DNA from: Denticeps clupeoides
Lineage: Eukaryota; Chordata; Actinopteri; Clupeiformes; Denticipitidae
Direction: 5' to 3'
Length of the DNA: 64,000 nucleotides
NCBI RefSeq assembly: GCF_900700375.1
Contig: NC_041711.1
Location: forward strand, 18,717,279-18,781,278
The notes beneath the pieces are model-generated. The model searched no databases. It had not been told where the DNA came from and saw only the letters and a list, made by a program, of their open reading frames with translations. Positions 12,850 through 24,904 of the stretch are shown here, piece after piece; the stretch's first letter is position 1; every line of letters begins with the position of its first letter. A program made the position numbers and the translations under genes.

Positions 12850-15800
12850 GGATGTAGTCTGTTACATAAAGACATACGCACTTTGTGAATTTTTTATCTC
12901 TTTGTAAAAACTCATAATAAATTATTATGTATCACCTTCTTTTATAAATGACCCCTGTGTATTTTGCCTAAATGTTCCTTTGTCTCACTGAGGACCTGCA
13001 AAATGTCGCCAGTTTAAAGAGAAACACACCGACCAGGCTGCTGCCCGAAGAGTCCCGCTCTGTTGCATAATATGACTGACAGAAATCCAGAGTTATCATG
13101 GCAGTTCAGTGCAAAACACACACACACACAAAAGCAAGACGCATGTCTGAATCTTATCAAGTATGGACACTGAGACCACTGAGACACTGGTGACGACGGG
13201 CGTACGGCGGGGAGTCCCCTGTATTTCTTGGTTTTATTTACCGTTTTCTAGTCCTTCACTTCCCAAATTCACTAGTCATGAAGCACTGATGTGGAACACA
13301 CTTTTCTGGCTGTGTACATGAAGGCTGAAGGTGGTAGTACACACACACAGTCAGACAGTTCATCTGTCTGTAGGGGGCAGCCACGCTCCAGGTTCAGAGC
13401 CGGCTGCTGCGCTCCTGCCCATCTCTGCACCGTGATGAACAAAGCTCCATAAGGAAGGTGTGAGTCCAGCTATGGAGCAAAGAAGCATTGTGCTCGTATG
13501 TGTAATGAAACCCAAGAGCTCTTGCAAATAATAACTGGAACACTGTAAAATGGGAGATTCTCCATCATTGGGCTGCTGAGGTTTTACAGTCAGGTTAAGC
13601 ATTCAGTTCAGCTGAATGTAGAGTTCAGCTAACCATTTTACGATCAAGATGTCAGGGTGCGAACCGCATGAAGAGATATATCATTTAATGTAATGTAAGA
13701 CTGGCATAGGGTGCTTCAATGAGCAAGGCGTAATGGTGAAAATGTGGGCCTTGCAATAATATGAATATGATGTTTCCCAAGGAAAAGGATGCCATTATGA
13801 AGCACCCTATTTATGTCACCTACATGATTAATGTTTGAAAAGGGTACTGGAATACCGTTTAATGAAACAATCACATGCAAGATCTTAATTTTTACCCGAA
13901 TCAACCACTACAGGTAATGCAGCATTTATGTTATGTGTAGGACATTTATTGCCCTAGAATGTTAACTGTTATGTGTTTGTTTCACATGCTGATGATGCTT
14001 TTTATATGTGTGCAATTGTTGTTTATGAAGACTGTCAAAGTAATCTGCTGCCTTTTTGTGTGTAGCCGGAAACTTAACACATTTTCCTTGCTCCAAACCC
14101 CCTCAAGTCCACTCATTAACCTCCCAGCTCCCCCCCTCCACAGCCTATCCATCAAAATAGGGGGGAACCACAGAAAAGAGAGAAAATAGCCCAAGTGCGG
14201 TCGCCATAGATACCAGTGATTGCTGCATCTGGCAAATTGCTGCTCTTTTAGCAGACGGGCAGTGTGTAAGGATGAAGAATTTGAGGTTAGCCAAAATGCA
14301 TACACTGAAGAAGAAGACGATGATGAAGAATTAATTACTAAACATCTCCATCCAACAGCAAATTAGTTACTAATCTAAATAGCTTTCATTTCTGCCCAGT
14401 CCGTTGTTGGGAAGAATATTGAATATTGAACATAAATTCACAGGATCAATATGGGGCCTTCAGAGGACATTTCTGAAGACCAGATATGATTGAGGGCATT
14501 GTGGTAGATTGTGGTAGACTGAATGAAAGACCAGGACCAGGAATTGAGACATGTCCTGAGCTAGCTTGGCCTATAATTTGGCCTAAGTGGAATCCCAGAC
14601 GAGACCATTTCTCAGCATCTATTTAAATTTCATTCCATCTTACTGCATCGATTGTGAGATACTATCACTGGGGCACTGTAGCCGTATATATTATTTCTTA
14701 ATTACATTGTACAATATAGAATTTGTCCCCAAACCTTCATAATGAGACTGTTAGATGGGTACAGTATAAGAATGTAATTACTGTATCTCAATAAACCACA
14801 GGGCCAGTATATTTTCCAATAAAATTACCTACACATACAGGCCATTTATAGTTCTGTGATGTCCACTTCTGTGGTTATGGCACACAACTTTAATGGCAAA
14901 TGTCTCTCAAATAAAATCAAATAGTGAGCTCCTTGGTCACATATTTGTTGGATTCCTAATTGACTTGAGGAACTTTTTAAAGGATTTTGATTGAACTACC
15001 TGATTTAATGTCTCTTGAAAACACTCCAATTGCCTATGTTTATATCTTGATGGATGGGATTCTCAGGACAGATACTACTAATTAAATTATTTTAGCAAAG
15101 GTTTCAATCGTGCCTCTGACGTTATTGGACCGTGAAGAATGCTTGGATATTTAAACCTTTTCAGCAGTTTTATCCATTTTCTTTTCATATATTCATATAG
15201 CATATATCATATCTATTTATGCATGACAAAGTAAAATTGATTATAAGAAAGGCATCATTTGTTTAAAGTTATATTACTTACTTTATGAGACTATGAGATA
15301 AACAATGTAAATATTTATATACATACACACACACACACACACACACAAATGTTTACATTTTTTATCCACAATCAAAAAATTGTTTTTGTTTGTCTTGTAC
15401 ATACTTCCATCCACTGTTCTTCTTCTTCATGTCAAGATCTCTAGGAGCCTAGTTGTAATATTAGTAGCTCTATTATATGTAATAACCTCTGTAATAGTAA
15501 AACCTATATAGTATAACCGGAACTGTTTCTTCAATTAGATTTGACCTAAAATACTGATATTCAGAGAGATGAGAACTAATACTAAACATACATAAAACAA
15601 CGAAGCCTAGCAGTGGCCTGAAGTATGATGTGAAACTGGGTCAGTGAATGGAAGTAAATAGCCTCTATCATGCCGCTGCATTTAAATGTAGGACTCCCAG
15701 AGGGCAGCTGCCCATGCCATCCTTTTTCTAATACGCAAATCTGTGTGTTTTTGTAAGTGTGTAATCAGACTAGAGGCAGTTTTAGTCTGTTTAATGTCAT

Positions 15801-16734
15801 TCATTTCCACATTCTAAATGAAAGAAGGATTTTCTGGAGAACACACAGCTATTGGCAGCATGAGGTGTGTATGTGTGTCGTTGTTGGAATTTGTGTCTGT
15901 GTGTGTGTTTTCTGAATTTGGATGTCGCTCTTATCTCTGCCCTTGGTCTTGTTGGTTTTCTGTGTGGGAGTCACATGACAGGGTCTTCCTGTTGGTGTCC
16001 TCTAGTGTGTGTGTCAGGAAGAGAGAGTGTGTTCACGTGTGTTTGACTATCTCTGCTCGCAGGTGGTTAAAGCCCTTCAGATGACCTGCTGCTGAGTGTA
16101 AACATGCATTTAAAAATTCTGGCTGATCTGGGACTGAACACATTCGGGTTTTTCATGTACACGTGAGAGTGTGTGTGTTGATGCAGTGATGTAAAATCTA
16201 GAGCTTTCTAAAGCCTTTCATAACTGTGAATTGCAGCAATCATAGCTGATGGGAGGTCCATACAAAGAGTATAATTACTGCTGAGCTTTCACCAGCGCGG
16301 GTGCAGTGGACAAGGCCGGGCAGAGGAAGAGGAAGATTGAAGAAAAAGTCAGAGGAGAGGCGACCTGATGAAAGACATTTTTAATGTGAATGTTTGAGAG
16401 GAAAATCATTATACTTCATCTCCTGTCATGGAAGAGAAGACTCCTGGAATGAACATCTGGGTTTGTCTGTATCATTCTCAGTGACCCTCTCTCTATCGCT
16501 ATGTTTCTCGCTGTCTTTTGAAATTCAAGCCCTTTCTTTCTCTCCACTGCCTTGGCACTGAAAAGTAAATTACATGGCCTGCGGTTGCCAATGTACATGT
16601 TATATAAGGCATCTGAACACACACATTCTTTTAAAGATGAGGTCAGGGGGAAGTGATTGTTCTTTTCCAACCCAACAAACAAATAGCCCAACTTCAGAAC
16701 TCAGCCTCACTTAGATAAAGTACAGTCCATAATT

Positions 16735-16768
<34 letters not shown>

Positions 16769-17170
16769 ATTTTCAGTTTACAAGTGTAATTAAAATGATA
16801 TTAGCATCTACAGCTAGACTAAATACATTCACTCATGAATTCTGCCTGAATCCACTAGTTTTCTCTCTGAGGTGTTTTGATGACACTCTTAATTAAGGTT
16901 CCCCAATTACATACTTGTAAACAAGTTCTACATTAATTATTGTTAGGATGGTAGTTATTAATATATGTCAAATGTAAGTTAAAAATGACAGACATATAAA
17001 ACCTGGTAATTATCCACTGTTAGAAGTAGGTTATTAGTGACTATTTTACTTGTATACAACAAATATTTTAATAGCATTAATTGAATTTTTCTTTTCAGAA
17101 ATTTAATTAGTCTTTTTTAATTTGTCTTTTTGCAGGCTACTGACTGTTTAAGATTTAAGAAGGATATCGT
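12850..17170. other. gene-free, AT-rich interval
   Basis: No coding exon seen. It contains an imperfect inverted repeat at 13707-13810 (see findings), small CA runs near 15327 and a TG array at 16739-16767. The block at about 16390-16720 is complex, non-repetitive sequence and could be a regulatory element, but this is unproven. Confidence 0.4.
16739..16767. repeat. (TG)n microsatellite
   Basis: Perfect TG array. Confidence 0.95.
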
Positions 17171-17769
17171 TTCAGTGCTGTACTTGTGTGTGTGTGTGTG
17201 TGAGACAGGCAGAAAGAGGGAGAGATGGAGACAGTAGGATTGTTATTACAATGTTAGCCACTGGATGCCGTGGAGACAAAGCCCAAGAGAGTGCCAGTAG
17301 TCTGGCTGTTATAAATCTCTGTCGGCGCTCTTCTCCCCGGTGATAAGAGAGGCGTCACTCCGTATTCTCTCCCCGTCAGCAGTGATGTATGTCGGCCATT
17401 CCTCTACCAAGTAAAATATTAGTGGAAACCCATCGCATTTTATGTGGGGACACGTTCGGTAATGTTTCAGGGCTTATCAACAGTCAAATACCTTATTGTG
17501 AGGGAAGACATATAGAGGTGGCGATAGCATGAGCATCCTAAATTATAACAGCATGCAGAGGCGGCAAAAGGATTTAGAGTAACTGCCAGTGGGATTGTAG
17601 GAATAGATCAGGATTGTACGGAATGTAGTATTTAATATTTATTTCAGTGTAATATTTTATTACGTTTATCACCATAAGACCTATAGGGACCTGTAAGCGT
17701 ATTTCAAGGCAAAATGAACACATTTTGACCCTTTTCGTAGTTCTGTGCGTATGTGCAGGAGTAGAATGA

Positions 17770-17771
<2 letters not shown>

Positions 17772-17850
<79 letters not shown>
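17772..17850. repeat. (TG)n microsatellite, 79 bp
   Basis: About 39 TG units with one GC interruption at 17815-17816. Confidence 0.97.
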
Positions 17851-17856
<6 letters not shown>

Positions 17857-18124
17857 ATCCTGTCCATTCTGTGTGAGGTTTTTCATGCCTACTGGCAACT
17901 ATTAATACTGTGGCCACACAAACAACCTTACAGGGGTCAGAAGTCAGAATCAGCCAATCTGGCATCACTGCAACTGACCTCATCACTCAGAAATGACCTC
18001 ATCATCTCAGCTGTACACACATGCCTTTGACGTTGTAGCATTTACACCGAAAAACAATTACTGAGGTTTTGACACATCAATAAAACCACAGAGCTAGGGG
18101 CAACAGTCGGGCATCGAGTTCCAA

Positions 18125-18126
<2 letters not shown>

Positions 18127-18155
<29 letters not shown>
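18127..18155. repeat. (TG)n microsatellite
   Basis: Perfect TG array. Confidence 0.95.
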
Positions 18156-18157
<2 letters not shown>

Positions 18158-19245
18158 TGAGCACAAGTGTGTTCCTTCTGCATCTGTTTCTGAAAGGTTT
18201 CAAATTCCCATCAACACCAACTCTGTGTGGTATTCCACTGTTTAGTAGCAATACTGTCTGTAATTTTACAGATTTTGGTGAGTAGAAATAGTGGTTATGG
18301 GAGCTCATGGTTAAGCAGCCATATTTGTTGTAGCGCTACAGCGGTGCATTTTAAACACCAGCTGTGTGGTCTCCACACCATCTCTGCCCCTGCTGACATG
18401 TTCGCTTTGTCCTTGCATGGGAATGGATGGTTTGGGTATCTCCCCAGCACCATTACACCCTGCCTCCAGCTGTCAACTGGCAGATGTGAGTGAAGCGGAA
18501 GGAAGCTGAGTGTTTCCTCTCTCCTCTTGGCAATTCTTGAGATCCTTATGAGGTCCTTGAAGGTTCCATGTCTGGAATTTGATGGTAAAAACTGGTCTGC
18601 CATTCGGAATAAGGAATGGAAGACAACACTGACATAGTCAAATTATAATCAGAAACTTCTGTCTCATCCTGATGGAGGAGGCAAGCTGGAGGGAGGGATG
18701 TGGAGGGACTGATGAGATATTTCTGTCCGTGTCACTCTTCCTCTTAGCCCAGGGTGATGGAGTGCTGCGACACACCTGGGGCCGACAGCGGAGAGAACGG
18801 AGAGGAGAGGGGGAGAGATGGAAAGTGAAAGGAGGGGATGGTTGAAGAATGAATGAAAATGGGAAAAGGAGAAGAATGTGGAGGGGCAGGCAGAGAGATG
18901 GGTGGGAGATGGATTATGGTGCAGAGTGTTAATATCTCTCTTGGTCCCGATGATTGGCCCAGCTGTCTGTAACTGTATTTAGGCTAGAGCTATGATTGTG
19001 TGTGCGTGCAAGAGAGAGACAGACGGAGAGAAAGAGAGAGTGAGAGAGAGAGAGAGAGATCAAATCATTGTTTTCCCCATCACACACTTCCATTTACATA
19101 TTTTCACCCCTTCCTCCACAAAACAGCCCCATTGCAGGATAAATGACAGTTTTGTTTTGAGTGGAGGCCTCTGGGGACACCATTCAGCCATAACATTGTC
19201 ACCACCCACCAAATCTCGAGTAGGTCCCTTTTTACCCAAAAAAAT

Positions 19246-19430
19246 CCTAGCGAGTAAGGAAGCAGACTCGTATTTGGAAGCTTGCTGGTTCGAATCCCGA
19301 GCCGACAAGGTGCCACTGAGCACCGTCCCCACGCATCCTCACTAAGAGTGATGGGTTAAATGCAGAGCACCATGTGCTGTGTTTGCTGTGCTTCATAATG
19401 ACAATCACTTCACTTTCACCTTTCACCTTT
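19246..19430 (+). mobile_element. SINE family A (tRNA-derived), diverged copy
   Basis: It has the Pol III B-box GGTTCGAATCC and the family body GGTGCCACTGAG, followed by GTGATGGGTTAAATGCAGAG and ACAATCACTTCACTTTC at the 3' end. The head and middle are shortened compared with the 26701 copy. Confidence 0.8.
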
Positions 19431-20151
19431 GAAAGTATGCTGTGGTGTTTGGCACCAAGCTGTTAGTCACAGGTCCTGTAATGTAATGAGGTGCCTCCAC
19501 GGAAGAGGACTAGTTTTTCCAGCTCATTCCACTGATGCTATCTACACTTATCTACAATGCCTGTCAAAGGACACCCCAACTCATTTACGGGTCTTATTGT
19601 TTTTTTACATAATAGAACAGAACTGAAGAAACTGGCTTATGAAATAACACACGTGAGGTTATGTAATAAACAAAACATATAGCAAACAAGGCAAAAAGCG
19701 GAATATTTCCATTTGTCCAAATCAGGAATCTCTACCACCTTATGTTAGAAAACAGGTATAGTTTTCCAATAGTCTGGAAATGCTGAAAATTTTCTTATTA
19801 TTCACTCATTTTAATGAGCATCTCATGAAGGGGCTTTTTCAGACATGCTGCAAATTAATTAATAATAAATGGTTTGGGGGTACTGTCAAAAAACTGTCAA
19901 AAAAAGATATTTAGAATAAAATAGTGTAAAGAGTGTTGAAAACAGAAAAATGTAAATGTGGCCAGAGTCTGGGCTTTTGCTTGTGAGGGTTTTCTGCTTT
20001 GCCGCCTTGTTGGATAAATGAGGGTGTTTTTAAACTCCGCTCTGTCAGTCAGGTCACACCTTGCAGCTTCTTTATGACTGATGCTATCCCATCATCCATC
20101 AATCTGCTGTGCACAGCTCTCTACTTTACTCAACCCATCAATCAGTAAAAC

Positions 20152-20182
<31 letters not shown>

Positions 20183-20467
20183 GCTTTTACATCATAGTGA
20201 GGATCTAGGGTAATAATGATGTAATATGTATTAGGAATGTGTAGCCACCCTTTTTGTAATTGTCTTCCCTATTAACATTCAAATACATTACCAAACACAC
20301 ACAATAAAAGGACACACCAGACATAAACACAGAATCTTGGTTTGTTTACCCTTCACATTCACTGGCAGGTGATGAGAACTGGTCTGAATTGCAAATTTTT
20401 ACAAGGCCTGAGTAACCTGCTAGTCACAATCATTCACATACCAAAATACACACACTACAATACATAC
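19431..20467. other. gene-free interval
   Basis: AT-rich sequence with a CA array at 20152-20178. Nothing else recognised. Confidence 0.4.
20152..20178. repeat. (CA)n microsatellite
   Basis: Perfect CA array. Confidence 0.95.
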
Positions 20468-21372
20468 ACAAAGCTGGAAGAAGTACTCACATTCACTACG
20501 TAAGTGAAAGTAGAGATATCACTGTTGAAATGTCAAATTTTTACTTGAGTTAAAGTACTGAAGTACTCAGTATGTATATTTTAAATCTGTATATAAAAAG
20601 TATATTTTCTTTCACTGCATTTTTGCATTATTGCAACACACCCCATGAAACAGCATGATAGGTATTCTACTGCAATGTACATAGTACATGCTGCAACCAT
20701 GTAACACCGTCCACCAGGTATGCCGTGCATGTCGGCATGCAGCAAAAAAAAAGAAAAATCCAGTCAACATTACAACACAGCTCATTTTCTCTGTCAACTA
20801 TTTACGCATATAGACAAATGGTCCTCGTAGCTCAATTTGTATATGCTAATTTTATAAATTACAGTTAGTAGACATGCTTTGGTGGTCAAAGTCTTTCACT
20901 ATCCATTTTTATCTAAAAGCTTGAACAAGTTCATTGCAAACTTTAACTTTTAGCCAATAAAATGTTTTTATATCTCAATACCTATGCTCTTAAAACAAAA
21001 CGAATCTCTAATCCTTTCATAAAATTTAAACATATTATATTTACTTTTGAAGTGTGCAAAATGGGAGTCTTCTTTCATCATCTCACATTGCAGAAATGCA
21101 GTACCGGTGTTGTTTTATGGTGACAGATTAAGCCAGACGTGACGTGACCCTACTGATTACTGGTTTATTCTCAGGTGACAGTCTATCACTAAAAACATCC
21201 AATTTTTGAAATAAAAGTAATGAGTAACAAGACAGACAGAAATGTAGTGAAGTAAAAGGTACAATATTTTTCTTTCAAATGTAGGGAAGTGAAAGTCATA
21301 AAAAATACTGCTAAAGTGAAGTACAGATACTCAAAAACTGTACTTAAGTACTGTTATCTAGACAACTGTGAT
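20468..21372. mobile_element. non-autonomous DNA transposon with inverted ends, possibly hAT-like
   Basis: The left end reads GGAAGAAGTACTCAC and goes on with TACTTGAGTTAAAGTACT. The right end carries the inverted counterpart (AGTACAGATACTCAAA, GTACTTAAGTACTG). The approximately 0.9 kb between has no transposase-like frame. This GTACTT-rich terminal pattern is common in fish non-autonomous elements. The family call is uncertain because no target duplication was identified. Confidence 0.5.
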
Positions 21373-21740
21373 AATTCCACCATCTCTGTATTTGCTTATT
21401 TCTGCTCACGTTTGTGCAGCTATTAATCACAAAGCTGTTTGCAGCAAGTAAGCCTCCATTTCTTTACAGTAGTTTGTAAGAAGATTTAGATGCTGTTGTT
21501 CAGGATTGCATTGATCATGGCTGAGCTACTCTTACCAGTACATGGACATGGTCTACTTAGGCTGCAGGCTGTGCATTTACAGCCATTTTAATTTGTAGTT
21601 AAGTCATATGTACCAGTCTGTAGTGCTGTGTGAAGTTCACATGATGAATGCTGGGACCAGATTCATATGAATGTATAGTGAAGCATTGTGAGTGGCCACG
21701 TGTTCATTGTCTCTGTGATCAGGGCATTTATTCTTGTGTA

Positions 21741-21948
21741 AGTGAAGTGATTGTCTTGTGATACACTGCAGCACAGCACATGGTGAGCAGTGGGCAGCCA
21801 TGACAGGCGCCTGGGTAGCAGGGTGTGGGGACGGTGCTTTGCCCTCACTGGCACCTTCGAGATGCCTGTTCGAGTTGCCGGTTCGGGATTCGAACCAGCA
21901 ACCTTCTGATTACGGGGCCGCTTCCTTAACTGTTAGGCCACCACTGCA
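21741..21948 (-). mobile_element. SINE family A copy, minus strand
   Basis: Read in reverse it has the full family order: head GTGGTGGCCTAACAG, B-box region with GATTCGAACCAG on the given strand, the CACCGTCCCCACACC body and the tail ACAATCACTTCACTT. Confidence 0.9.
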
Positions 21949-22627
21949 CATAGAAAGCAATGGACTGACAGTCACATCAGCCATTGTTTGTTTTCCCATT
22001 TATTCTCCAGTTTTCGTGCTGTTTTTTTTACCCGGTGGCATGGAAGCCAGATCAAACTCTTCTTTATGCCAGTGCTGTCAGGATTTGTATGGTGTGTGCA
22101 TCAGACAAGATAAAATAACTAAATAATTAAAAATTTCTCCTGTGAATAAATATATTTGGCACTGAAGGGCAAAGCTGTTACAGTACGGTCTTTTATTATG
22201 AATTAATAATACACACATACAGTTTTCTACACAATCTGCAGGAAGCTCAAACTGCAGACTTCAGGGGATCATTTATTTTAAGCCTGTTCCATCATGTATT
22301 GTGATTGGTTAAATGTCATACCATACCATTGGCTGGGTCTGACCTCTTTAAAGTGTTTGTGTGTGTGTGTTGAGGTGACACTTCACAGGTCATTTGTCAA
22401 AATGCCTTCCCTGCCGTCCTGCATCTTCATGGCAGTGTCCGCAGTAGAGAATAGGTGAGGAAGTAGGACAGATAGAAGGGTAGGCGTGTTGGGGGCTGTG
22501 AATGGTGCTGATTAATCTTCTCTCAGGGGTGTATTGATCATGCGTGATGTCTTCTTAGTGTTTCATTCAGACGAGAGAAGGGTAGAAAGCACAATGAAGT
22601 AGACAGGTCAAAGAAAAAGACATACTT

Positions 22628-22680
22628 TGTGTGTGTGTGTGTGTGTGTGTGTCTGTGTGTGTGTGTGTGTGTGCGTGTGT
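22628..22680. repeat. (TG)n microsatellite
   Basis: TG array with TC and GC interruptions. Confidence 0.95.
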
Positions 22681-22867
22681 CAGGCATACTGAGAAAGGCA
22701 ATAATGCTTTTATGCTTTGATCTGTAATATATGCTGTCAGAAATTGCCCATTTTCTTCTGATATGAGAATTTGTGTGTAAGTGTGTGTGAGTAAGAGTGA
22801 AAGAGAGAGAGAGACATCATAAAAAGATTGCTAATTTTTCTTTGATATATTTTGGTCTACACGTTCG

Positions 22868-22869
<2 letters not shown>

Positions 22870-22911
<42 letters not shown>
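22870..22911. repeat. (TG)n microsatellite
   Basis: Perfect TG array of 21 units. Confidence 0.95.
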
Positions 22912-22912
<1 letters not shown>

Positions 22913-23207
22913 GTTGCCTTGACTACTTTGCTGATTACTATGGCTAGGCCTACCTGTGTTTGAAATTGCCTGCAATGACTGTTCTAGTGATTTCTCACAT
23001 TCTCTCCCTCCATCCTTCCTTCTCTCTTTCTATAACTCCAGAGGTATCTCCTGATCTTCTGTGACTGTATGAGTCACACAGCCTGTTGCCGTGGCACCGC
23101 GTGTGATGGACAGACGCTGTTGTCAGGCTCTTTGACTCTGTAATGGCTGCTGAGTTTTAGTAGGCCAGAGGGGCACCTTGCCAAAGACCCCGATAAAACT
23201 CTCTCTT

Positions 23208-23234
23208 TGTGTGTGTGTGTGTGTGTGTGTGTGT
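23208..23234. repeat. (TG)n microsatellite
   Basis: Perfect TG array. Confidence 0.95.
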
Positions 23235-24259
23235 TTAGTGTTAGAGGGAGTCTTGTGTTGATCACTCCATAATTTGTGCTCCCTTGTGGGCCCTCATTTA
23301 ACAGATGGGAGGCCAGTGTGGATTTGGCAGCCAATCCATTTCCTTTCCTTTCCAGGTGATAAAACAGCCTTTGGTGAGGGAGTGACAGAACCGTGAGAGC
23401 TTTCTCTCTGCCTTTAATCACTGTCTCTGTCGCACATCTTACACACGCGCACACACACACAACATACACGCACAGGCAGAGTCAAGTTTTTTAGCTTCTC
23501 TTCATACTACACTTCTACCATGAATTCTTTGTGACTATAAATATACATATCTGGTCCATGGATTGTATTGTCCGATGCCACTCTGACATTTAATTATTAG
23601 CATAGATGTAAAAATGCCTTAGTAGATGAACATCTGAGCAACAAAGAAAGGTGTTCATGTATGTGTGAGGAAGAGAAAGAAAAAGGGTTACAGGCTCACT
23701 CACGTAGTCACAGAAGGTCGGCACAAGGTTAATAGTGGGGGAGTCTGTGCCCCCTAAACCGGACTACTCTAGACCCCACATAAAACCACCCACACCAGCC
23801 ATCAGGGGGTGCGTTTGGACCCAGACAGGGTGATTGGAGCGAACTCATGTGTAAATTATGATTATTACTGTAAACCTTCTGCCATTTCTGATGACAGAGA
23901 GAGAGAAATTATGCCCTATCTAATTTCCATTTAAATGATAATAGGCTGCCGTAGGAAAGTGTGTGTGTGTGCGTGTGTGTGTGTGTGATAATGGGCTGCC
24001 ATAGGAAAGGCAATTAAAGTGACAGTTACCTTGTTGTTTCCAGCTTGCTTTGTCAGTGGGAGAATAATGGAGAGAAATGAGTGGCTGTGTGAAGGGACCC
24101 TGCACTCTCCGATAAGACTGTGACACGCCCACCTTCGTCAATCACGCCCCTATTGATTATGTCACTGGTTGGCATGGAAACAAGTAACACCCAGAGAAAA
24201 GTACAGAATGTCAAAGCCATTTCTTGTACTTGAGATCCCATTGTTTCTTTCTCAATGTC

Positions 24260-24260
24260 A

Positions 24261-24299
<39 letters not shown>
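24260..24299. repeat. (CA)n microsatellite
   Basis: CA array with one ATA interruption near the start. Confidence 0.95.
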
Positions 24300-24301
<2 letters not shown>

Positions 24302-24869
24302 TAATTTAATGTGCACCTGCCCGTTTTGCAGGGAGGTTTGGTTGCTCAGTTTCTATTGGATCCCCAACTTCTGACATGCAGGGGGCGCCCAATGCCCACT
24401 ATACCCATGTCATTATTTTTGTACCTTTTATTCTAAATTTGTAGGTTGTGTTGTATTTGTGTTGCCAAATGAATATTTCCTTAAATTGTTTTGTACTTCG
24501 ATTTTGCTTATTCTATATGAGCATCCCAATGAAATTGATCTTCGGCACAGGAACAATAAAGCAATTATGGTTTGATATTTTTGGGCAGATGGCTCTCTGA
24601 TTGTAATTTGCATATGAAATTAGCTCATGATGGTTCAGCCCCTCCATCAGGAAAGCTGTGTTTGCACGTATGTGTGAAAGAGGAGCAGAAAGAGTAAATG
24701 CAAGTGTGTGTGTGTGTGTGTGTGTTTGTTGGCTGTGGTGCTCTAGATGTGGCTAGAAAGAAGGATCCTGGGTGTGTGTATATATATATATGTATATATC
24801 AATCAGACTGAACCCAGCTGAGCGTGAAATGATTCTGTTAACACATCATCTGTTCCCTGTGTGCTCTGA

Positions 24870-24901
<32 letters not shown>
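24870..24901. repeat. (TG)n microsatellite
   Basis: Perfect TG array of 16 units. Confidence 0.95.

Positions 24902-24904
<3 letters not shown>

Larger units (their letters stand above)
17171..19240. other. gene-free interval with the second-longest microsatellite of the window
   Basis: Carries the TG array at 17772-17850 and another at 18127-18155, then purine-rich sequence at about 18780-19060. The 17230-17500 block is complex and repeat-free. No gene was recognised. Confidence 0.4.
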
